This document shows, in pieces, positions 6,917 to 13,429 of a stretch of DNA of 13,429 nucleotides (position 1 is the first letter of the stretch; each line of letters starts with the position of its first letter). The DNA comes from Candidatus Aminicenantota bacterium. GTDB lineage: Bacteria > Acidobacteriota > Aminicenantia > Aminicenantales > Aminicenantaceae. A model generated the notes under the pieces. It saw only the letters and a list, made by a program, of their open reading frames with translations, was not told the DNA's origin and did not search any database. The stretch is taken from assembly GCA_030620655.1 (NCBI GenBank), contig JAUXEH010000044.1, positions 1 through 13,429 of the forward strand. Reading direction: 5' to 3'. The position numbers and the translations under genes were made by a program.

Positions 6917-7349
6917 GACGTTCTCCTTTTTGGGTGATATCTACGATGGAGGGGTAGAGGCGGCGGTCGTTGTTTTTTCGGAAGTACAGGATCAGTCCGG
7001 GAACGGCCAGGGCCAGCCCCAGGAAAAAGCCCAGCGGCGCTGACAGCGCGTCATCCAGGGCCAGCGGCCCAGAGAGCGCGTAGCCTGCCAGGGCTCCGAT
7101 GAGGGAGGCGGCCAGCAGGCATGCGAACATGCCGATCAGGACCCGGTTGTAGCGGCTTTCCGGGACCTCGATCACGACCTCGTCCCCGGGATGGGCGTTG
7201 ACTGGATTCCGTACCGAGAGCGTCCCTTCTTCCGAGGCGGCGCTCTTGCAGAGGCTGGAAGCGAGGCACTCCCGGCATGCTTGGGTGCAGGACACCTTGA
7301 CCAGGGCCAGCGGCCCCTCGGTGGTGATCACGGTCCCCTTATCCTTCAT
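6909..7349 (-). CDS. rseC: RseC-family (SoxR-reducing system) membrane protein
   Basis: 146-residue inner-membrane protein of the RseC/MucC family. The N-terminal soluble part (1-65) holds four cysteines in SCTQACRECLASSLC (Cys21, 25, 28, 34), the arrangement usual in this family, followed by SVRNPVNAHPGDEVVIEVPE. Two predicted helices follow at about 70-93 and 102-123, then a short basic tail. In E. coli RseC works with the Rsx (Rnf-homologous) complex to keep SoxR reduced; elsewhere it accompanies Rnf genes without SoxR. ATG 7349 is chosen as the start because it gives the family N-terminus, with AGAGG upstream; the longer open frame to its 5' side is the antisense-frame shadow of rnfB. It overlaps rnfB by 11 bp. 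No soxR is visible in this window. Confidence 0.85.
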   Translation of the reverse strand: MKDKGTVITTEGPLALVKVSCTQACRECLASSLCKSAASEEGTLSVRNPVNAHPGDEVVIEVPESRYNRVLIGMFACLLAASLIGALAGYALSGPLALDDALSAPLGFFLGLALAVPGLILYFRKNNDRRLYPSIVDITQKGERHG

Positions 7350-8199
7350 GTGCCGCCTCTTTTTCGCCGGCCTCTTCTCCCCGAGCCTCCTCGGCGCTGT
7401 CTTCCCCATGGTGCAGCCGGCCGATGGAATCGGTCGGGCATTTTTCCATGGCCGGGATCTGCTCGGGCACGATCTTTTTGTAATCCAGGATGACGGCCAG
7501 GTTATCCCGGATCTCGATGGCATCCGGGCAGGCCCGGGCACAGATCCCGCAGCCGATGCAGGCGTTCTTGCAGGCTTTTTTCGCTGCCGGGCCGCGATCC
7601 AGCGATCGGCAGAACACCAGGATGTGCTGGTCGAGGGGGTGGAGCTCGAACAGGTTGCGCGGGCAGGCGTCCACGCACTTGCCGCAGGCGGTGCAGTTTT
7701 CTTCCACGACATGGGGGAGCCCGTCATCCCCCATGTACAGGGCATCGAACTGGCAGGCGCGGACGCAGTCGCCGTATCCCATGCACCCGTAGCTGCACTG
7801 TTTGTTGCCACCCACCAGGTTGGCGGCGTAACAGGTCGTTAATCCCAGATAGTCCCCCCGGTCCTTGGCGGCCGCGTTGTCGCCGCGGCAGTGCAGCCGG
7901 GCGACCTTCTTTATGATCTCCCCGGCCTCGACGCCCAGGATCTCAGCGAGCCGCTGGGCGGTTTCGGCCCCACCCACCGGACAGCCGTTGGCCGGGGCGT
8001 CCCCCGCCACCACGCCTTCGGCGAAGGCGCGGCAGCCGGAGTAGCCGCAGGCTCCGCAGTTGGCCTGGGGCAGGCTCGCGGAAACCTCTACGACCCTGGG
8101 GTCTTCCTCGACCTTGAGCTTTTGGTAGGCCACGGCCAGTCCCAGGGAGAAAAGGAACCCGAGGGAGGCCATGATGAGTATGGGCAGCAGTACGTCCAT
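7339..8199 (-). CDS. rnfB: Rnf complex subunit B, multi-cluster iron-sulfur protein
   Basis: 286-residue electron-entry subunit that takes electrons from (or gives them to) ferredoxin on the cytoplasmic side. An N-terminal membrane anchor spans about residues 3-25. NCGACGYSGC with Cys48, 51, 56 and 73 binds a 4Fe-4S cluster. A central Cys-rich block (Cys135, 139, 145, 149) follows, then two ferredoxin motifs (Cys169/172/175/179 and Cys214/217/220/224). The tail is acidic. It is clearly longer than the roughly 190-residue E. coli RsxB and resembles the extended RnfB of clostridia and other anaerobes. ATG 8199 overlaps the rnfA stop as TGATG; a TTG one codon earlier is possible. There is no strong ribosome binding site, so coupling to rnfA translation is likely. 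Confidence 0.95.
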   Translation of the reverse strand: MDVLLPILIMASLGFLFSLGLAVAYQKLKVEEDPRVVEVSASLPQANCGACGYSGCRAFAEGVVAGDAPANGCPVGGAETAQRLAEILGVEAGEIIKKVARLHCRGDNAAAKDRGDYLGLTTCYAANLVGGNKQCSYGCMGYGDCVRACQFDALYMGDDGLPHVVEENCTACGKCVDACPRNLFELHPLDQHILVFCRSLDRGPAAKKACKNACIGCGICARACPDAIEIRDNLAVILDYKKIVPEQIPAMEKCPTDSIGRLHHGEDSAEEARGEEAGEKEAAHEG

Positions 8200-8774
8200 C
8201 AATTTATCATCCCTGAAAATCCGGTAAAGGCCAGGGCCATAATCCCGGCCACGATCAGTGCGATCCCTGCGCCCTTGAGCGGCTCCGGGACATCCGCCAG
8301 GGCCAGCTGCTCGCGGATCCCGGCCATCAGGACGATAGCCAGCGTGAAGCCCAGCCCCGAGCCGATGCCGTAGATCACGGTCTCCAGGAAGGAGAAGTTC
8401 TTGAGCGCGGCCAGCAGGGCCAGTCCCATGATGGCGCAGTTGGTGGTGATGAGGGGAAGGTAGATGCCCAGGGCCTGGTAGAGCGGCGGGCTGATCTTGC
8501 GGATGAACATCTCCACCAGCTGGACCAGGGAGGCGATGACCAGGATGAAGGACACGATCTGGAGGAAATCAAGCTTATAGGGGATGAGGATCCAGTGGTT
8601 GATCATCCAGGAGACCACGGCGGTTATGGTCATGACGAAGGTCACGGCCATGCCCATGGACACGGCGGAGTCGATCTTCTTGCTGACGCCCAGGAAGGGG
8701 CAAATGCCCAGGAAATAGTAGAGCACGTAGTTCTGGACGAAGATGGCGGCGATAAACATCATGAGCAGGTTCAC
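8199..8774 (-). CDS. rnfA: Rnf complex subunit A, integral membrane protein
   Basis: 191 residues with about six membrane helices, close to the usual length for RnfA/RsxA. LGICPFLG with Cys25 and TTNCAIMG with Cys113 are the two conserved cysteines that, together with the equivalent pair in RnfE, hold the iron-sulfur centre inside the membrane in the related Nqr and Rnf structures. The start is a GTG at 8774, supported by GAGAGGAGGG upstream and by the GTGA overlap with the rnfE stop; a longer open frame beyond it only shadows rnfE. It forms the Na+/H+ coupling and transmembrane electron path with RnfE. Confidence 0.95.
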   Translation of the reverse strand: MNLLMMFIAAIFVQNYVLYYFLGICPFLGVSKKIDSAVSMGMAVTFVMTITAVVSWMINHWILIPYKLDFLQIVSFILVIASLVQLVEMFIRKISPPLYQALGIYLPLITTNCAIMGLALLAALKNFSFLETVIYGIGSGLGFTLAIVLMAGIREQLALADVPEPLKGAGIALIVAGIMALAFTGFSGMIN

Positions 8775-9388
8775 GACACCCTCCTCTCCCGGGTTTTCTG
8801 CTCGACCAGCAGGGCGATCCCCACAAGGACCCCCAGCGTGATGAAGGCGCCGGCGGGAAGGATCATGATGATCCATGGTGTGAACCAGGGCCCCATAACC
8901 TGGTAGCCGAGAAACGTGCCCGCCCCCAGGACCTCGCGGATGGAGCTCAGGACCAGCAGGGCCAGCACAAAACCCGTGCTCATCCCCAGGGCGTCGATGA
9001 GCGAGCGGCCCACAGAGTTGCGGGAAGAAAACGCCTCCTGGCGGCCTAGGATGATGCAGTTGACCACGATGAGCGGGACATAAGGCCCCAGGGCCTTGGA
9101 GATCGGGGGGAAGAATGCGGCCATGACCCGGTCGGCCACGGTCACGAAGGTGGCGATCACAACGATATAGCTGGCGATCCGGACCTGGTCGGGGATGAGC
9201 CTTTTGATGGAGGCCACTACCAATGAGCTCAGGATCAGTACGAAGCTGGTTGCCAGCCCCATGGCGATGCCGTTGATGACGGCGTTGGTGACGGCCAGGG
9301 TTGGGCACATGCCCAGGAGTTGGCGGAAGACCGGGTTCTCGTCCCAGAGACCTTTGAGGTATTCAGCGCGTAAACTCTTAGTCGACAT
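8771..9388 (-). CDS. rnfE: Rnf complex subunit E, integral membrane protein
   Basis: 205 residues with about six membrane helices. The family signature NPVFRQLLGMCPTLAVTNA carries Cys28, and VPLIVVNCIILGRQEAF carries Cys111; these pair with RnfA Cys25 and Cys113 to bind the intramembrane iron-sulfur centre by homology with NqrD/NqrE. The ATG at 9388 is preferred over an upstream in-frame start at 9442: GGAGA precedes it and the protein then begins MSTKSLRAEYLKGLWDENP as in homologs. It overlaps the end of rnfG by 11 bp and its TGA is shared with the rnfA GTG start. Confidence 0.95.
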   Translation of the reverse strand: MSTKSLRAEYLKGLWDENPVFRQLLGMCPTLAVTNAVINGIAMGLATSFVLILSSLVVASIKRLIPDQVRIASYIVVIATFVTVADRVMAAFFPPISKALGPYVPLIVVNCIILGRQEAFSSRNSVGRSLIDALGMSTGFVLALLVLSSIREVLGAGTFLGYQVMGPWFTPWIIMILPAGAFITLGVLVGIALLVEQKTRERRVS

Positions 9389-9983
9389 GGCTGTCTCCGC
9401 TTGTGAGCTTGCCTTCCTGTTTGATCTGCCGCAGGCGCTCAAGCGATAGGTTCACGATCCCCAGCACTTTGTCGGACGAGATAGTAGCTCCGGTTATGGC
9501 GTTGACTTCCGAGGCCCCCAGCTCTTCCAGCGACACGACCGCCGGTTTGCGCAGCGACAGGGGCTGGCGGATGTCTTTCTCCTGCCAGAACCGGAGAAAG
9601 GCCTGTTGGTCCGTGATCTTAGCGCCCAGCCCCGGCGTCTCCGTCTGCTCGAGGATCGTCAGAGAATATATCTTTTCAATCGCCGGATCGGTCCCGAACA
9701 TCAAGACGATGATGTCCTGAAACCCCGTGCCTGAGGCATAGATGGCGTAGCCCAGCTCCTGGTCGGCGTCGTCCTTTCCAGCATAAACCGTGAACCTGTC
9801 CTCTTCATAGAGCTTTGCGCTGGAAACGGTACCCGGCACGACACGGGTGATGGCTTCCTCGATCTCTTTCTGCCGGTTCAGCTCGATCCGCTCGGCGGTC
9901 AGCAGGTTGACCACCGACAGCAGGCCGCCGGAGATCAGGCCCACGAAGGTGAGGACCACGACCATACGCAGCGAAAGGTTCAT
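9378..9983 (-). CDS. rnfG: Rnf complex subunit G, covalent-FMN electron carrier
   Basis: 201 residues: an N-terminal membrane helix (about 5-28) and an extracytoplasmic FMN-binding domain. The flavinylation motif is ITGATISS at 163-170, with Thr167 the expected site of the phosphoester-linked FMN; the preceding QTETPGLG (113-120) is also typical. The FMN would be attached by an ApbE-type transferase, which is not encoded in this window. A strong AAAGGAGGG lies upstream of ATG 9983, and the start overlaps the rnfD stop as ATGA. It passes electrons between the membrane subunits and RnfD. Confidence 0.95.
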   Translation of the reverse strand: MNLSLRMVVVLTFVGLISGGLLSVVNLLTAERIELNRQKEIEEAITRVVPGTVSSAKLYEEDRFTVYAGKDDADQELGYAIYASGTGFQDIIVLMFGTDPAIEKIYSLTILEQTETPGLGAKITDQQAFLRFWQEKDIRQPLSLRKPAVVSLEELGASEVNAITGATISSDKVLGIVNLSLERLRQIKQEGKLTSGDSHVD

Positions 9984-10954
9984 CCCGCCCTCCTTTCTCC
10001 CAGGATGCGCGGCCGCGTGTAGCGGTTGAGCAGCGGCACGAAGGTGTTCATGAACAGGATGGCGAACATGACACCCTCGGGGAACCCGCCGAAGAGCCGA
10101 ATGACCCCGATCATGATCCCGATGCCCAGGGCATAGATCCAGGCCCCCAGAGGCGTGATGGGCGAGGTCACCATGTCCGTAGCCATGTAGAACGCGCCCA
10201 GGATGAAGCCTCCCGCCAGCAAGTGGAAGAGGGGAGAGGCGTATTTTTCGGGTGAAACCAGCCAGAAGATCCCGGTAAGAGCTCCCAGGGCCAGGATTAT
10301 TCCAGAGGGAATCCGCCAGTCCATAGCCTTGCGGAAGAGCAGGAAGGCGGCACCCAGCAGCAGCGCCAGCGCCGATGTCTCACCCAGGCAGCCGCCGGTG
10401 TTGCCCCAGAAGAGGTCCTGTATCGGGGTTAGTGTCCCTTGTGCCACAGCGCTCTGGAATTTGAGGTTCCCCAGGGGCGTGGCAAAGGTGGCGGCGTCCA
10501 CCGCCAAAGTGGCCGGGGGGGACCAGGTGGTCATGGCTACGGGAAACGCCACCTGCAGGAAGGCCCGTCCCACCAGGGCGGGATTGAAGATGTTGTTTCC
10601 CAGGCCGCCGAACACCTGTTTCCCCAGGGCGATGGCCATCACCGCGCCGATCACCACCAGCTCGAGAGACAGTTGGGGGGGCAGCGTCATGGCCAGCAGC
10701 AGGGCCGTGATCACGGCCGATCCGTCCCAGAGAGCGTGCAGCGGCTTTTTCCGAACCCGCAGGAACACGGCCTCGGTGACCAGACAACCCACAAGGCAGG
10801 CCAGGTACACGGCCAGCGCGCGAAACCGGAAGAAATAGAACGAGGCCGCCACCGCCGGGAGCAGGCTGATGACCACGGCATACATGATCTTGGGGACCGA
10901 ATCCCGGTCCTGAAGGTGGGGCGAAGATCGCAGTACGAATCCTGAGTCTGTCAT
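9980..10954 (-). CDS. rnfD: Rnf complex subunit D, integral membrane flavoprotein
   Basis: 324 residues with about ten membrane helices (NqrB/RnfD family). The start SSPHLQDRDSVPKIMYAVV and the conserved GKQVFGGLGNNIFNPALVGRAF region (from Gly111) are diagnostic. The flavinylation motif GCLGETSAL places the covalently bound FMN on Thr193. The gene lies 2 bp after the rnfC stop, with only a weak GAG-type ribosome binding site (the purine-rich end of rnfC), and overlaps rnfG by 4 bp, so translation is probably coupled along the mRNA. Together with RnfG it carries the flavin part of the electron path and part of the ion-translocating membrane core. Confidence 0.95.
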   Translation of the reverse strand: MTDSGFVLRSSPHLQDRDSVPKIMYAVVISLLPAVAASFYFFRFRALAVYLACLVGCLVTEAVFLRVRKKPLHALWDGSAVITALLLAMTLPPQLSLELVVIGAVMAIALGKQVFGGLGNNIFNPALVGRAFLQVAFPVAMTTWSPPATLAVDAATFATPLGNLKFQSAVAQGTLTPIQDLFWGNTGGCLGETSALALLLGAAFLLFRKAMDWRIPSGIILALGALTGIFWLVSPEKYASPLFHLLAGGFILGAFYMATDMVTSPITPLGAWIYALGIGIMIGVIRLFGGFPEGVMFAILFMNTFVPLLNRYTRPRILGERRAG

Positions 10955-10956
10955 GA

Positions 10957-12276
10957 CTATGCGCTCTTTTTCCGTTTTTCACTGATGATTTTGTTCTTGC
11001 CCAGCCGGATCCAGTGTACGAGCGGGATCCGGGCCGGGCAGGAGAATTGGCAACTCCCGCATTCCACACAGTCCAGGATCCCGGCGGACTCCGCCTCAGC
11101 CAGGGCATCGTACTTGACGAATTTCATTAGTCGGGTGGGCACCAGTCCCATGGGGCAGTGGCCCACGCAGCGCATGCACCCGATGCAGCTGTACTCACGC
11201 GCAGGCCGGGTCTCGGCCCAGACCAGGATGCCGGAGGTGCCCTTGATCACCGGGACTTCCGCCGTCCACTGGGCCAGGCCCATCATGGGCCCGCCCATCA
11301 CGACTAGATTGCTTCCTTCTTTCGCCCCCCCGCAGTGATCGATGATGTGCCGGAAGGGGGTCCCGATGCGGACCATGAGGTTCTTGGGATTGGAAATTCC
11401 CGTCCCGGAGACGGTCAGGGCCCGCTCATACAGCGGCTTGCCTTCGGATACGGCCTCCCATACGGCCTTGGCGGTCCCCACGTTCTGCACCACGACTCCG
11501 ACATCGAAGGGCAGGCCTCCTCGGGGGACTTCCCGCTTGAGCAGCGCCGCGATCAGGTTCTTCTCCGCGCCCTGGGGATACTTGGTCTTCAGCACCGCGA
11601 ACTCCACCTCGAAGGGATAAGAGCGCCGGCTGAACATTTCGTAAACATCAGGTTTGTTGTCCTCGATGCCCACGATGATGCGCCGTGCACCGGTGGCTAT
11701 GCGCACCAGCTCGGCCCCATTGATGACCTCGTCCGGATACTCCAGCATGACCCTGTGATCGGCCGTGAGCAGCGGTTCGCATTCGCATCCATTGAGGATC
11801 ACGGTGTCGATAGGCTTGTCCTTGGGGGGGTTCAGCTTGACCGCTGTCGGGAAGGCCGCGCCGCCCAGCCCGACTATACCGGCCTCTTTGACCATGCGGC
11901 GGATCTCGTCCGGGCCGAGAGAAAATGGTGCGTTTTCGGCCTGTATCTCCGGAGCCGGCCGGTCCTCCCCGTCGTTGGAAACGGTGACCGCGGTCACGGG
12001 TTTGCCCATGGGATGGGGATACCCGTCCACTGAAAGCACCTTGCCCGAGACGCTGGAATGAACACAGGCGGAGAACAGGACCGGGCCCTCCCCGATCTTC
12101 TGTCCCAGGAGGACCTCATCCCCTTTCTTGACCAGGGCCTTGGCCGGGGCCCCGAAATGCTGGTGGAGAGGGATGACCACTTTGTCCGGGGGCGCGAGCG
12201 TCTCAAGCGGGCTCGCCTCGGTGTTGTGTTTGTCTTCGGGAGGGTGTATGCCGCGGGGAAATGTTTTTTTCTTCAT
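10957..12276 (-). CDS. rnfC: Rnf complex subunit C, NADH/FMN-binding iron-sulfur protein
   Basis: 439-residue cytoplasmic subunit where NAD+ is reduced (or NADH oxidised). The N-terminal part begins TFPRGIHPPEDK as in homologs. The NADH/FMN-binding region includes GIVGLGGAAFPTAVKL (133-148) and NGCECEPLLTADH. Two 4Fe-4S motifs close the protein: CIGCMRCVGHC (Cys364/367/370/374) and CVECGSCQFSC (Cys403/406/409/413). A basic tail ends in KRKKSA. The ATG at 12276 is the first good start; a TTG three codons earlier is possible. Neither has a recognisable Shine-Dalgarno sequence, unlike most genes here. It is the first gene of the operon, about 105 nt downstream of the predicted transcription start. 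Confidence 0.95.
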   Translation of the reverse strand: MKKKTFPRGIHPPEDKHNTEASPLETLAPPDKVVIPLHQHFGAPAKALVKKGDEVLLGQKIGEGPVLFSACVHSSVSGKVLSVDGYPHPMGKPVTAVTVSNDGEDRPAPEIQAENAPFSLGPDEIRRMVKEAGIVGLGGAAFPTAVKLNPPKDKPIDTVILNGCECEPLLTADHRVMLEYPDEVINGAELVRIATGARRIIVGIEDNKPDVYEMFSRRSYPFEVEFAVLKTKYPQGAEKNLIAALLKREVPRGGLPFDVGVVVQNVGTAKAVWEAVSEGKPLYERALTVSGTGISNPKNLMVRIGTPFRHIIDHCGGAKEGSNLVVMGGPMMGLAQWTAEVPVIKGTSGILVWAETRPAREYSCIGCMRCVGHCPMGLVPTRLMKFVKYDALAEAESAGILDCVECGSCQFSCPARIPLVHWIRLGKNKIISEKRKKSA

Positions 12277-12301
12277 TATGGCCAATATTAATGTCTAACT
12301 T

Positions 12302-12369
12302 GAATAATTCATAAAAAATGTCGGTATTTCACATGACACATGTAATATCACTCGACTCATGAATTATCC
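12302..12369. promoter_or_regulatory. Inverted repeats in the rnf leader
   Basis: GAATAATTCAT (12302-12312) and ATGAATTATCC (12359-12369) are inverted copies matching at 10 of 11 positions, 46 bp apart. Between them ACATG-ACA-CATGT (12331-12343) forms a smaller perfect 5-bp palindrome. Both lie inside the predicted transcript leader of rnfC, so they may form a hairpin in the RNA or serve as protein-binding sites. The patch is AT-rich, which raises the chance rate of such matches. Confidence 0.35.
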
Positions 12370-12387
12370 AGGCTAAAAAGAAAATAA

Positions 12388-12417
12388 AGTTTAGTCGTTC
12401 TGTGCCCTTCTTGTCAA
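12388..12417 (-). promoter_or_regulatory. Predicted sigma70-type promoter of the rnf operon
   Basis: On the minus strand a perfect TTGACA (12417-12412) is followed by 18 bp and TAAACT (12393-12388, 4 of 6 matches). Transcription would start near 12381, giving a leader of about 105 nt before the rnfC ATG. A GATAAT (12368-12363) further downstream is a better -10 hexamer but lacks a matching -35 box. Confidence 0.5.
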
Positions 12418-12450
12418 CTCCCGCGCATCGCCTCCGGGCATAACATATTT

Positions 12451-12479
12451 TTGCGTTTTCTCACAGAAGTCTGTAATAT
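12451..12479 (+). promoter_or_regulatory. Predicted promoter of the GNAT-like gene
   Basis: TTGCGT (12451-12456, 3 of 6 matches) is followed by 17 bp and TAATAT (12474-12479, 4 of 6). The start would fall near 12486, about 40 nt before the coding region. A palindrome ACAGA-AG-TCTGT (12463-12474) lies in the spacer and touches the -10 box, a position where a bound repressor would block transcription. The match is weaker than the other promoters listed. Confidence 0.35.
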
Positions 12480-12526
12480 AGGGCCTAGAAAAAACACGGG
12501 GCTGAATCCGGACCCGGATGGAAACG

Positions 12527-13429
12527 ATGGCGGTAAGCATAAGAACCGTAGAGGGGAAGAAAGCACTGAAGCGATTCATCTTCCTTCCAGCCAAGATCCA
12601 TGCTGGTCATGAAGCCTGGGTCCCCCCCATCTATGTGGATGAGCGCAGCCATTTTAACCCCAAAAAGAACAAGGCGTTCAGCTACTGCGACACCCTCCTG
12701 CTTCTGGCCTACCGGGACGGCAAGGCGGTCGGCCGCATCATGGGGATCATCAACAACCGGCACAACAGCTTTCGCCAGGAAAAGACTGCGCGGTTCGGGT
12801 ATCTTGAGGCTCGGGAGGACAGCGAGGTGATCGGGGCCCTCATGCAGCCGGTGGAGGAATGGGCGCGGGAAAAGGGCATGGAGCGGATCGTGGGGCCGTA
12901 TGGATTCACGGACCAGGACCCGGAAGGTTTCATGATCGAGGGATTCGACAGTCCCTCCACCATCACCTGCTACTACAACTTCGATTGGATGCCGGCAATG
13001 ATGGAATCCTTCGGCTATGACAAGGACATCGATTATGTGGTGTATCGGTTGGAGGTTCCCAAGGAGTTTCCCGAATTCTTTACGAAGATCTACGAGAGGG
13101 CCTGCAGGAAGGGCGATTTCGAGGTCTTCGAATGCAAAAAAAAGAAAGAGTTCAAACAATACATCAAGCCCATCCTGCACCTGATGAACGAGTGCTATTC
13201 CGACAGCGATATCTACGGCTACATGCCCCTGGAGGAGAAGGAGATGGATGAGTTGGCTGCGCGCTATCTCCCCCTGCTGGACCCGCGGTTTGTCAAGGGA
13301 GTCAAGAAGGGCGACGAGGTCGTCGCCTTCATCATCGGCATGCCCAACCTGGTGGAGGGAATCCAGAAGTCCAAGGGCCGGCTGCTTCCTTTCGGGATTT
13401 TCAAGATCTTGAGGGCCTCAAAAAAGACC
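12527..13429 (+). CDS. GNAT-like acyltransferase family protein, 3' end beyond window
   Basis: The frame is open for 301 codons to the window edge, with no stop, so the C-terminus is missing. The protein begins MAVSIRTVEGKKALKRFIFLP and continues with AYRDGKAVGRIMGIIN (60-75), WAREKGMERIVGPYGFTDQDPEGFMIEGFD (111-140) and SFGYDKDIDYVVYRLEVP. This pattern fits a widespread but uncharacterised family of about 370-390 residues related to GNAT N-acetyltransferases, as I recall it. ATG 12527 matches the usual family N-terminus; an in-frame ATG at 12518 would add three residues, and a TGA at 12503 bounds the frame. Neither start has a strong ribosome binding site. It is divergent from rnfC and has no obvious functional link to it. 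Acyl donor and acceptor are unknown. Confidence 0.7.
   Translation, partial: MAVSIRTVEGKKALKRFIFLPAKIHAGHEAWVPPIYVDERSHFNPKKNKAFSYCDTLLLLAYRDGKAVGRIMGIINNRHNSFRQEKTARFGYLEAREDSEVIGALMQPVEEWAREKGMERIVGPYGFTDQDPEGFMIEGFDSPSTITCYYNFDWMPAMMESFGYDKDIDYVVYRLEVPKEFPEFFTKIYERACRKGDFEVFECKKKKEFKQYIKPILHLMNECYSDSDIYGYMPLEEKEMDELAARYLPLLDPRFVKGVKKGDEVVAFIIGMPNLVEGIQKSKGRLLPFGIFKILRASKKT

Noticed and set aside
12485..13180. 231-codon minus-strand open frame opposite the GNAT-like gene
   Set aside because: The plus-strand reading continues unbroken to the window end with recognisable family motifs, so the minus frame is a shadow.
1..13429. tRNA or rRNA genes, CRISPR arrays, insertion sequences, phage genes
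   Set aside because: No cloverleaf, repeat-spacer pattern, transposase or integrase motif, or terminal inverted repeats with target duplication were seen.

Overview
The window is GC-rich bacterial DNA, dense with genes that use good Shine-Dalgarno sequences and overlapping stop/start codons. Gene content suggests an anaerobic or facultative heterotroph outside the Proteobacteria: a long RnfB, the rnf gene order C-D-G-E-A-B, a NusG-II protein beside rnf, and a DUF1080 protein beside a Gfo/Idh/MocA oxidoreductase. Acidobacteriota/Aminicenantes-like, Planctomycetes-like or Bacteroidetes-like lineages are possible. This is inference; no marker gene here fixes the taxon.

Left part (1-4459, + strand): a 431-bp leader without a convincing gene holds a short direct repeat, a long imperfect hairpin, an operator-like palindrome and a good sigma70-type promoter. 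Three same-strand genes follow: an NupG-like MFS permease, a cytoplasmic Gfo/Idh/MocA oxidoreductase, and an exported protein that fuses a sugar isomerase/epimerase TIM barrel to a DUF1080 (3-keto-disaccharide hydrolase-like) domain. Together they look like a small sugar or glycoside uptake and conversion cassette, possibly using 3-keto-sugar chemistry.

Middle (4466-6095, - strand): an FGGY kinase resembling eukaryotic-type xylulokinase (XYLB) meets the cassette tail to tail, only 6 bp away, and has its own promoter and strong ribosome binding site.

Right part (6179-12417, - strand): a complete, tightly coupled operon rnfC-rnfD-rnfG-rnfE-rnfA-rnfB-rseC, ending in a gene for a probable Tat-exported protein with a C-terminal NusG-II domain. 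The six Rnf subunits form the membrane ferredoxin:NAD+ oxidoreductase that couples redox chemistry to Na+ or H+ transport. RseC and the NusG-II protein are likely accessory or maturation factors. The operon starts from an AT-rich divergent intergenic region with a TTGACA promoter and a long leader. On the other side a GNAT-like acyltransferase gene (12527 onward) runs off the window end.
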